From contig JAIPMN010005319.1 in assembly GCA_020650975.1 (NCBI GenBank), positions 595 through 64,594 on the forward strand: a stretch of DNA of 64,000 nucleotides, written 5' to 3'. Below are positions 48,045 through 59,400 of this stretch, piece after piece (the stretch's first letter is position 1; every line of letters begins with the position of its first letter). A model generated the notes under the pieces. That model ran no database searches, was not told the DNA's origin, and was given only the letters and a program-made list of their open reading frames with translations. Made by a program: the position numbers and the translations under genes. The DNA comes from Apostichopus californicus (Eukaryota; Echinodermata; Holothuroidea; Aspidochirotida; Stichopodidae).

Positions 48045-48436
48045 CAGTGGCGGAACTAGGGGTATTGGTCAGAGGGGGCGAGAATGGTCTGTAAGGGCGC
48101 TTTCGACACTATCTAAGCGGAGCGCCACCAGGGGTTGGCGCGGAGCGTACAGATTTTTTTTGAGTAAAGATACTCCCCAGATCGCCGGAAATGACCCTTT
48201 CCGGGCCTTGCTAATTTGCAGATAAACGAAGAATAAATAGCCGTTAGAGCATTTTGTCAGAAAATTACAGCAAGAAAATGTGACAAATGTCAATAGGTAG
48301 ATAAGAGCGCAATAAAAAAGTCAATAATCGCGAATAAGTAAAAAGTGGTAAAAAGCTGAAACGGGCGCCAGCAGTCCATTTGAGTCCGTCAGGGGGGGCA
48401 TTCACCCCCCCTGACTGTATGGACGCTCCGCCACTG
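48045..48436. mobile_element. hAT-type MITE with perfect 8-bp target duplication, nested
   Basis: 392 bp with ends CAGTGGCGGA and TCCGCCACTG. GTAGGAGC occurs at 48037-48044 and again at 48437-48444, the 8-bp duplication expected of hAT. The flanking sequence (GGGGTGTAGGAGC joined to CGGAGGGCACGGGGGGC) looks like an older C/G-rich repeat that was the target. The frame at 47869-48225 runs through it and is not a gene. Confidence 0.9.
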
Positions 48437-48960
48437 GTAGGAGCCGGAGGGCACGGGGGGCATGTGCCCCCCAACTTTTATTCCAAAATAGCAAATGTGC
48501 CCTACTGGCAAATAAAATGTGCCCCTTTGATGAAGAACTGTCTTTTGGATATATCTTAAGCCAAGTTGTTAATTTTAATATTTTATTTTAATTATTTATT
48601 TTTAGTCTGTACATGTAGCTATTTTTACAATGGCATCCCATATCTTTGTGTAGCACGGTTAACAATAAACAATCTCAATAAATACTATTGATAGCATACT
48701 AACACATCATAAATTTAAGTGATATGGCCGGTGTGTATTGGTTATATAGTATAACGAGTGGTGGTTGCGGAATGAGAAAGTGCCCCACTTTTTGGAAGCT
48801 TCCTGCCCCCCTGATTCTACTCATATATTACAGGCCTGTGTTCGCCCATTTTCACACTGGGGACCATTCAACAGCCATTACGCAAAATATTTTTGACAAC
48901 ATTTCGAAGTTCCAGCCAAACCAGTAAGAATCCTTTTGAACAACAGTAATTTTACAATTA

Positions 48961-49253
48961 GTGTTGCACCGATTATCAGCATGCATCACCTACATCGGCT
49001 GATTAATATTGGCAATTAGTACAATTTGCATAATCTGTCAATATATTTGCCAGCATATTGTTGTTTCACAAAGAGTTGTTATAGGTTTTCAAGCTATCTT
49101 TGGACTATTATTGTGGAGAGCTAGCACTCTATTGCACAGGGCCTTTTCTTTTTTTTATCAAATACCAGTAGCCTAGGCCTATCTGCCGATGTTGAAATCG
49201 AAATTGCCAGTTCTGTAGTGTAAGAACAGATATTAGAGATACTGGTGCAACAC
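48961..49253. mobile_element. Possible 293-bp inverted-repeat element
   Basis: GTGTTGCACC at the left end faces GGTGCAACAC at the right end, with CCGAT/ATCGGCTGAT words inside. GTTGCACCGAT ends are known from hAT elements, but no target duplication is seen. Confidence 0.4.
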
Positions 49254-52200
49254 AAGCTGGTTTCCACTCAAGCCAATATTTTTTTGGTTCTGAATACCAA
49301 CTTTCTCTTGAAATCCCTTCATCAACACACAATAGGGTAATAGTCCTGATTACATAACATGGTATGCCTAAGTTGTATGCACTATACTTAGTTGCATGCC
49401 TCACTCTTTTCTGCTTCTAAAAAGTAACATTAGGGTTTTCCATGCAATCAATACAAATGAAGATGTTTTAGGGCAACTGGTTGCAATGTATAAAATGAAG
49501 ATCGCATACATACTTTGAGTAGGCCTACCGGAGCTACTGTAAATTAAATAACCAACTGGTAAATTCTTCGTGGCTCAACGAAAGCTACAGAAGCAGTTTT
49601 TAGTACGCACGCATGGTACAATACCTGTTCAAATCTACTGAACGCGAATAACTTGCCTAACACTGACTAACTGTGTAGTCAAACCTTTACACTTTGCATA
49701 CAAATTTTAACCAACCGCTAACTTTTATCATTAAAGAAAATTACCTTCGAAGTTGTACTTGAAGCAAGTCATTCAAACCTTCAATGAATGTCCTGATAAA
49801 TATCATGGAAGTTTCTTGAAAATTACAGCTTTAGAAAACTTTTTACAATAGGAGAAGGAATGGTTCTTTCGCGTATCTAGGCTGGTCCAGGTACGCCAAC
49901 GTGTATTGTCCAACGTTAATGTGTGAGGAGAGACCCCAAACAGAACTTGTTGACAAGTGCTCAAGTTCAAAAAGTTAATTTTGATATTAATTGGACAGCG
50001 CCACCATAACTGCGCTTAATATCGAAGCGACCCTACAGTTACAGTGTCCTGTGAAAATTTGCAAGTGCCATGAATGACCAAACCATCAGCCATCATCTGG
50101 TGCTGGGAGAACGTGCCAGTTGAACATTTATTCTTCAGTGGGCTTGGAAAGTGACTAATTTAGTGTGTAAGTCTTTTGAATGATTAATTGTGGTATGACA
50201 CCTATAGTGGTATAATTATTGTTCAGAGCAATATACTATACAGTATAATCTCATTCCCAATTTCCAATGAAAATGGCATTATTTGCAAGAGCTAATGTTA
50301 AAAGCAATCTGTTTTAAGGATCTCTAGGTGTACTACATATCTGCACAAAAGACTTCACAAATTTTCTAAATTACTTAATTGAACTACAGTATTGCAAAGG
50401 TCATCAGCCCCTCCCTCCCCCCTCCCTCCCTCCTCTCCACCCCTCCTCACAATACGTGCCAGAATGTCTAAATAATGGACAGTCATACCCTTCCAACTCA
50501 GACACTTATTTCCCTGTCACCCTCATATTCCCTTTTGTTTCTAACCTCTGAATTTTTCTGAAATGTCTGTGAATAAATTGAAGCCTCAAAAATAAGTACT
50601 TTCATCTTTCTATAGAAAGGTTCTTCACAGGCCTTTTAGGTTGGTTGATTGGATTAGTGAGGTTTAAGGGGTTCATGTGAACAGTTAATCTTAAAGACAG
50701 AGAAATGAAAGAAAAATAGGGAAAGAATGCTGATAAAAATTATTTTCTCTTTTATTCAATATTTCATCATATGTAAGTTCTTTGGTACATTGCTTTGAAA
50801 TGTTGATTGAAGTTGATTGAATCAAATATAATGTACTTCATCGAAAGATATAAGACAAAAAGATTATTCATTTTAAGTTAATTTTAAGTTTAGGTGTTTC
50901 ACCGGTCATTTCTCAAAAACTAAACAAAATATTTATAGAAAAGCAACATGGACTGATAGCAGTGGCTAAGATCACATCAAAACTCCTTTTTCAATTAAAA
51001 TTTACTTATCCTTTAAGACAAAGTTGGCTTGCTTCCTGAATTCAAGGAATTGAAGAATTGAAAAGGAATGACCGAAGAATACATCAGGTAACTGATGGGG
51101 TAGTCAGTAGGTTCGTATGATGTCAGTAATTAAATGCAATAGGCTGCTTGTAAAATATAACATATTATTTTTAAAACAAAATTGTATAAAATGAACTTTC
51201 CCTAAAATTTCCCTCAAATAATTTTTCTTTTATTCAACACCAAAAAATTCCAGAGAACAACAAATGTCAACATTAGACTTATTCCATATCACAATATATC
51301 ATATTTCATATTTTCTTCGGAAAAACTTCAATAAGCACCTTTTCAGTAGAACTTGTATAGTTGTTAAACTGTAGCACAACATTTCTATCACCTGACTGAC
51401 CTTGTTTAAAAAAAACTAGCACCACTTGCAGGGAAGAACCAGTTTTAACAGACCTTCAAAGTAATATCAGAAGTATGAAATTACATCTGTTATCTTTGTT
51501 AGCATCAATGGTCATAAATGAAAAAAAAATTGCAAAAACTGTCAACAATTTACTTTTGCTAAAAAAAATAAAAAATTAATGCCTTTTTTTACACTTGATT
51601 CTCAAACCTAATACTGAAACTAGTCCTGAAATATTTCCGTTTTTAAGAACATTCACATAAATTTTTCCTTACACTTAACATATTAGGAAATTAACTGTGA
51701 CATCGTAGTTAAGAACAATTCAGAAAAAAACATACAATTTGTCCAATTGATAAACAAAGCCAAAATACACAAAACATGCATTTCACCAGAACAATGTGCT
51801 TCTGCCAAAATATGGAGAAAAGTGTATTACCAATTAAGATGAGGCTTTAAAATTAAAATGGCAAGGAGGGAAATGTTATTAAAAAAGACAAAAAGGAAAA
51901 CAGCAGATGTCTTTTGTATAGGTTGTCCAAATTTTTCACAAATCCAACATATGTTAAACTTTGGCTTATTTATTGCAAATTAAAAAATTGTTTTAAGTAT
52001 ATTTGGGAGATTTGAATTCTTTGGGATTACTGGCAAAAGAAAGAAACAAAAAATAATAAGTATTACAGACAAAGAATTTCAGAGGCAGACTTAGAACTAA
52101 ACTGACCATTAACTGACCAGGAAAAAATCAATTACATTACAAACCTGGATTTTCACCAGGTTCTGGATTGTCCGGATCCAGATCCAATATCCTATATCCA

Positions 52201-53365
52201 ACAATTCACAAATGTATAATACTGTATATATAACGGGCTGTATGTTCTATAACAGTCTGTGCACTGCTACTGCAATACATGACTGAAATATATAGACGGA
52301 TAATTGCTGAAAGAAAACTTCAATGGTGTTATGTAGTATAGATGTAAAGTAGTATACTGCCACCATATCATTATTATTATTATTAACTACAATAAGCCAT
52401 GTATTGTTGCAACGATATATAATATCACAAGTATTAGATTATAACAGACAGAATAGAATATAAATTATAGATCATCATAACACACATCTCTTGTATCTCT
52501 CTGCCGATATTCTTACCCTCATCTTAAACCGGAGAATATCACACATGCCTCCTGCACCTCCACAATCCCCATCCCCCCCCCCCACTCCCACCCGCTCGCC
52601 ACCTCTCCCGTGGCTCTGTCACCTCTGATTATAAAAACATTGCACATACCATTGTAATAGCAGGTTGCAGTACAGTATAGAAGTTCAATTATCCATTATC
52701 CAGCATGCTTTATCAGCATCATGACCTCTCCCCCACTGCCTCCCATCCCCCACCCCCTCCCACCCCACTTTGTTCACGATGTATCCAGCTTATGCAAGTG
52801 TTACTGGGTTGTCATTCAATTAAAATTGGGAGTGCAATTACATAACCTCTTAAGGCACTTTTAGTGGAATCTTGTGAACTGACCCATAGTCAACACAAGT
52901 GGAAATTTAACTTAGATTTGGTAACTTACATTACGTAAATTTTCCCTGAAAATAAAATTAAACAACATACTCTGATGACATAAAGAAACGTTGTTTTCTT
53001 GATCAGTAGCAGCAACCTCACTCCCCCCCCTCCCCCCCACAAAAAACCTTAAAACTTTAATTTTGTGTAAATATTTTTCTTAAGACATTTGCCTTCCCAC
53101 GACAGGAATCATTTATACATTTCAAAGGACAAAAGAGTGTCAATAAAAGCAAACATTAAGTACAATCACTTTTACAAACAAAATGCAAGATAAATTCTAA
53201 GAATTACTCCTGAGCAATAAAAGTTCTCAAATATTTGAATTTTCACAATGAATGACCCAGAAAGAATCTTATATTTTCATTATGTCGTAAACATAATGCC
53301 TTAACAACACAAAACAGAAATATGTCAAAACATCGCATTACCATGGCAACATGTGGTTGATATTC

Positions 53366-53461
53366 TTAATTCATCACTTTTGATTCCCGTAGCTTGACTT
53401 TCAACTTGATACCGTTTGGTGGACACAAAAATCCAGTGTTTTTTCCCAGGACAGGAGGGAT
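53366..53461 (-). CDS. P450 terminal exon with stop
   Basis: Acceptor TTATGATTGTAG (AG 53462-53463). It encodes [20 protein letters not shown] and [11 protein letters not shown], then TAA (53366-53368). It follows DETE in phase 0 and matches the CYP3A end IPLxLxxxxxLxPxxGIxLKV. Possible polyadenylation signals on the minus strand are ATTAAA near 53056 and AATAAA near 51968, neither proven. Confidence 0.9.
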   Translation of the reverse strand: MPPVLGKNTGFLCPPNGIKLKVKLRESKVMN

Positions 53462-56400
53462 CTACAATCATAAAGAAAAAGAAAAAACATGCAATGTTAT
53501 GTATGACTGTTTTGCACACAAACCCTTTGTGAATGCTTTCAAACCTGATAGACAAAGCAACCTTAGCTCTTGTGAGCATCCACACCCTCCCCCACCTCCC
53601 CCCCCCACCATTCCCTCTCCACAGGGAATATATTAGATTGGTGATCCCATTTTAATATCCATGCTGAATCATACTGCAAAATCAGTGCTAATTACTGTAA
53701 CCTGTTCATAAGTAATTTTAACATGAAAGTAAACAAAGCAGTGACATGCATTCTTGGTGAAATTCCAGTCCTGTATCATGCATGTGCTAATTCTTATGTA
53801 GATTGAGTGCGTGTGGGCTGTACATAGTGTGGTATTGTCAAGTTTTGGAGTATAAGTACTACGTGATCCGCAGCTGTGCATGACACATTTCCAATCCAAT
53901 TTTGTGAATAGCAGGGGGAGGATCAGAGTATAACTCAAGTGTAAATGTGTATGGATCAATGGAAGCAGGTCACTTCGCCCAACAACCATTTCGCCCAACT
54001 GCCATTTCGCCCAACCTTACCATTTCGCCCAACCAGCCTGGTCATTTCACCCAACCAGCCTGGTCATTTCGCCTAACCAGCCTGGTCATTTCGCCCAACC
54101 TTGATTAAATATGATACTTCAAAAGGAAACGTTCGGGAATTGTTAACGTTACGGGAGACGAACCGAATACTAAGGAAACTTGAAGTCCTTTAGTTTGTAA
54201 ACTTTAGTAAGGAAATGTTCGGGAATTGTTAACGTTACGGGATACGAACCGAATATTAAGGAAACTTGAGGATGGAGTCAGTGTTTTAGGGGTTAGGTTT
54301 GATAGGTTTGATAGGAAACGTTCGGGTTAGGTTTGATAGGTTTGATAGGAAACGTTCGGGAATTGTTAACGTTACGGGATACAAACCGAATATTAAGGAA
54401 AGCTGAAGTCGTGGTTTCATTGATACAGTGGTTACATTGTTTAAATATAATACTTCAATATTACGGACGGGTTTTATATATTATTTTTTAATTCAATTTA
54501 ATAAGGAAACGTTAGGGAATTGTTAGTCGGTAGGATGGATCAGTATTTTAGGGGTTAGGTTTGATAGGTTTTTATGGAGACCGATTCCCCTTTGTTTGTA
54601 TAACATTATATTAACACTATGTAGAACTGGATAAACACCTAACTGCTGTGAACAATACCCTTGATTAATGCCTGGCGGACTTGATAAACGCTTGACCAAA
54701 GTTATCAAGCAGAACAATAGCTGTGGATTAATAAACCACGATCAAGTTGAACTAGTGAAATAGAAAAAGGGACATTATTCCACAGCGATTCCCCTTTGTT
54801 TGTATAATAAAATAACTTCCAAAGTAGTGTAATCCTCCCATTATACCCGAAATAACTCGGATCGATATCGAACGGACTTTATTTACCAACCACAAGGTAA
54901 TATAACCCAAAATAAATCAAATTGAACTAGTGAAATAGAAAAAGTAATATTCTGACTGAATATGAGTAAAAAATGGTTGGGCGAAATGACCAACAAGGTT
55001 GGGCGAAATGACCATGCTGGTTGGGCGAAATGACCAGGCTGGTTGGGCGAAATGACCAGGCTGGTTGGGCGAAATGGCAGTTGGGCGAAATGGTTGTTGG
55101 GCGAAGTGACCAGAAAGCGGATCAATGCATAAGTTTACCCCATGGAGAGATGATCGTCTGATAACATCAGGGGATCTGATCAGGATCTAGTGTAAAAGCA
55201 CCCTAACTGGCCTCTAAGGATCTTGATGCATACACACAGGCCAAACCCAATGTGAAGTTGTGAAGATGAAGTGTGGATCAAGTCAGCTAGGCCAGACGGG
55301 GTGGAAAATTGTTCAGACAATGTATCTAATATGTTTGGACCCAACTGCTTAGGCATATATGAGGCATATATGGTCGGGTTGGACGTGTGCCCCATTAGCG
55401 CAGGGCAGGAAAATACGCTATGTAGTATTCAAGAATAATTTACCTCTGTTTCATCACAGGTTTCAAATCTGTATTTCTGCAGCATTCGGATGAGCCCAAA
55501 TTTGAGTTCCATTAAAGCTAGCCTCATTCCGAGGCAATTCCGTGGGCCGATACCAAACGGTAGCCATGCAGCAGGATGAATACTGCCTCGGTTTTCTTTG
55601 TTGAACCTGCAAATTAAATGAATATCTTGTGACAAATTACTGTTCACTGTTCGAGAGTGAAAAAAAAATATAATGGACTATTTGGCTAAATAATTCAAAT
55701 TTAGAGAAACTTAATTAAAATTTGTTTTTGCTCCTGTTACTTTGTATGAAGGTTTTGGGTTTTTTTTGGACAAATATTTATTTCATTTCTATCAATGAAA
55801 AAGAAGAAAAGTGAGGAACATTTTTTAAACAATGTCCCCCAAAAAACAGTTGTTGATACTTTGTTTACCTTGCTTAAGCTCTCTCAACCACCCAGTATTC
55901 AATAATGATGATGAACTATTTACCCAATTAAAAATATTTTTGACCTTTGACCTGAACATCCAAAAAGTATTACAAGTTACTAAAACATATGAAAAACCTT
56001 TTTGGAAAACTGATTCATTTCCTGTAAAATCAAAAGCAATTCACTGTTTCAAAGGAATAGTGACAAATGGCCCCTGGATGAACTGTGACCTTAAAATCCA
56101 GCAAACCTTAAAAACCTCAGGTCAAGTAAATAATTAGTCGCAACTTCAGAGACAATGAACCTAAATGAACTGCAATATATAGGTATACACAAATGACCCA
56201 CTCCTTCAACCACAGTTTCTGAGCAACTGTCAAACAACTGTCAAATACCAGTCAATTCATGTCTTTTAATTTAAAGCCGTTGCATCTAACGTTACTTTCA
56301 TGCAATTAAAGGTAGCTAAGGGCTCAAAAACTGTGGTATCTTGTTTATATGCTTATAAAATATTCAGTTAATACCAAAAGACTTCAAAATCTGTAAGAAA

Positions 56401-59400
56401 GAGAAATGCCAGTTAAATCCTTACCTCTCAGGTTTGAACTCTTTAGGATCTTCCCATACATCTGGATCGTGATGTACAGCGTAGATAGGCACCATTAAGA
56501 TAGAACCCTTCTCTATCTCGTAACCATTGACCGTGGCGTTACTGTCACAGTACCGGTCAGCGCTGTCGGGACAAAATATATCAAATAATTAATCCAACGA
56601 TTCACCGCGCAGATAGAATCACTACTCACTGGTAGTGTATAGCAGATGTGTAATTATACCTCAAGAGAATCTTTGTTACTTTTTCAAAAGAATTATTTAC
56701 TCATACTCCACGCCTGCAACACTCAGAGCATCACTAAAACCATTCAACCTGATGCACTTAATGGTGATCAACGCATATCCAACTTTGGCGTTAACCTTAC
56801 ATATGATAGAGATCTTTGCGATAAACAACTTCCCCAAACAGGTTAGAAAGATCTTGCTCCATTTTGGAAGATATCCTTATTTAAGAGTCATGTCTGCATG
56901 GGGTGCGGCCATTTGTAAATGTCCAAGTGACCCTGAATCTTTTTCAGTGGTAACTGGAGGATAGATTCTTAGTGATTCCCTTACAAAGCCACTGATATTG
57001 AAAGTGAATCTATTCAAGTGGCATCTGGATGATAGATCCACATTAACTCCCATACAAAAGCCTTTGATTTTGAGACTGAATCTTTTCAGGTGGCAACTGG
57101 ACGATAGATCCTTAATGACTTCCACACAAAACCAACTGATTTGGAGATTGAGTCTAACCACCTGGCAATGGGAGGATAGAACCACATGAACTCCCACAGC
57201 AGGCAACTGACATTGAGGATGAGTCTACTCACGTGGCAACAGGAGGAAAGATTCTTAACGATTCCCTTACAAAGCAGTCAAGATATTCCATCTTGCGTAA
57301 GACGTCGTACTGAACGCTCTCTGGGGTCGGACAGTGACTGTCGATCTCTTCAATCAGTGTCTCCTGTTTGTCCGGGTGAGTCGCCAGTAAGTAACTACTA
57401 AAACACATAGCAGCGTTGGTCGTCTCATACCCAGCCAGGAAAAACATCATTGACTGAAAATGAAGTGACATGTCTATGTTACTGAATTCACAATTTATGA
57501 AAAATTCACTCAAATTGACAACTGTAAAATGTAGCATTTTACTAACGAAGATATAATCCAAATGATTTAAGTGCAAAAGTGAGGCATGTATGAACTTATT
57601 TAATCACCTAAAAATAACTCTGAGATTTTAACTGGCATTATCAGACAAACCTTTCTGATAAACCCTGAATGAGAGAAAATTGAACTCAACAAAAATTACA
57701 AAAAGGTTTTGTTACTTTGAAACTCTTATAAGAGTACAAATTCTTACATTTGCTGTAATGGAATCTGTTGTTAACTCTCTCTTCTGTTTTCCAGAGGTCT
57801 CATTTTTAAGTTTTACATCCACCAGTTTGTCGATTTCATCTTCGTCATCCTTCTTGTCTGCCGTTGCATCCAAGTTATGAGCGTTAACCATCAATTGTAA
57901 CATATCTAACCTCTAAAGAGAAACGAAAAGGATGTCTAACTTTCAAACTGAGAAAAAGAAAAGCATGATTTTAAAAACTTTTGCTAGAATTCTACCAACA
58001 GTGGTGAACAAATCCAGGCAATGTCTTTACTGTCCTTTAGTACACAGGGTAAAGTGTTAATGGTAATAGTTGTTCTTTCTGAAGTCTTGTCTCTGATATG
58101 TATGATGTAAATATTCCTCTGTAATAAATCTGCAGTTAACAGTTTTTAAAGAGTAACAGTTACAAGTAGGGAATTGTTGGGTATATACCGTTCACTTGTT
58201 TTGTTGTACATTTGTGTAAGAATAAGGTTTTGGAATGTGTACATTTTAGGCACATTGCTGTTATAGACTAAACAATTGGTTCATAGTACTTCATAGCGAT
58301 TGGATTTAAAGAAATTCATCATCAATTAGATCTCAGAATTTAAGAGTTTGGAAGGTAGTTCGCTAATTCTTTAGGTGCATTTGTTCCACAAATCATTAAA
58401 AAGAAACAGAAAATGACTTGGACATTAAATAGTCCGTTCCAAGAACTGTTTAACGTTCACCATGTGACATGGAATTCAAATTGAAGACAGGACATAACAC
58501 CCTAAATTCCAGTTGCGAATTATCCAACAGGCAGCTCTAGCAAGTGCCTACAAGGCCTCCAATAACATAGGACCTCTGTCAACACTTCTAGGCAAGATAT
58601 ACCAATATTCTATTTGGAGGTTTCATCTGCAAGAATGTAATATGGAAGGACTGCAGGCATATCATGCTTTAGGGCAACCAAAGGGACGGTGTTAATCTTG
58701 CACGCCAGAAAAAGCTTTCATTTGGTAGTGAAGCAAAGATGAAGCTAGATATGTCATTCAGGGCCAAATTACCCAACAGGCAGACGAAGCAAGTGCCTAC
58801 TTCCAGACAAAACATACCAACTTTCTAGTTTTGGGTTGAGCCTGTAATAGCTAATATAGAGTGCATGCATATCATACATAAGGGTGCCAAAACTTGTGTG
58901 AATTGGTCACTGCCCAAATTTTCTAAGTAAACAAAAGATGATGCTAGAATATGCCATCAGCTTAATGTCTACTAGCCCTACCGGCCGGTTGCTCCTCATC
59001 ACCCTCCAAGTCTTTTTCAGCATGTTGGTCTGGTGATTATAAGGAAGGGGATGATGTAAACGCGCTCACACGATGTGTTGTTTGTGTATTGTTAAGAAGT
59101 GTGCGTCATGTAAAGTTGCAGTGCTACTGCGCGTGTGCGTTTTTGTGTGAGTGTGCGTGCGTGCGTGAGTATGTGTTTGAAATTTGTTGTTTTCGTTGGT
59201 TCTGTCTTTACGGTCATTAACCGAGTTCAGTCGATATCAAGAACGTATTGAAGCAAGAAGTATTTTCCGGTGTTAAACCAAAGATTTTATGTAAGTTGTG
59301 TTTTTATTGATATTACGTTGTATATTTGCTTCAATAATTGACTTATTCATTAATCGATTTCCTGATTGTTTAATTACAAACGTATGTTCCGTTTTCATTT

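Larger units (their letters stand above)
43408..53365. other. Intergenic region between formin 5' end and P450 3' end
   Basis: Both genes are on the minus strand, so this holds the formin 5' leader and promoter (no clear TATA box) and the P450 3' end. Recognised content: pyrimidine- or purine-rich simple sequence (44480-44720, 50400-50450, 52570-52610, 53020-53040), the nested hAT MITE (48045-48436) and a weak inverted-repeat element (48961-49253). No open frame looks like a real protein gene. Stretches 45000-47800 and 49300-53300 are featureless AT-rich sequence. Confidence 0.6.

Noticed and set aside
47869-48225. 118-codon plus-strand frame
   Set aside because: Its second half is the hAT MITE; no homology that I can see.
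56635-57206. Frames in the P450 intron, including one with an ExxR-like string
   Set aside because: The ExxR-like string is a decayed copy of the exon end in the 71-72-bp array, not a second P450 exon; it lacks a donor in phase.
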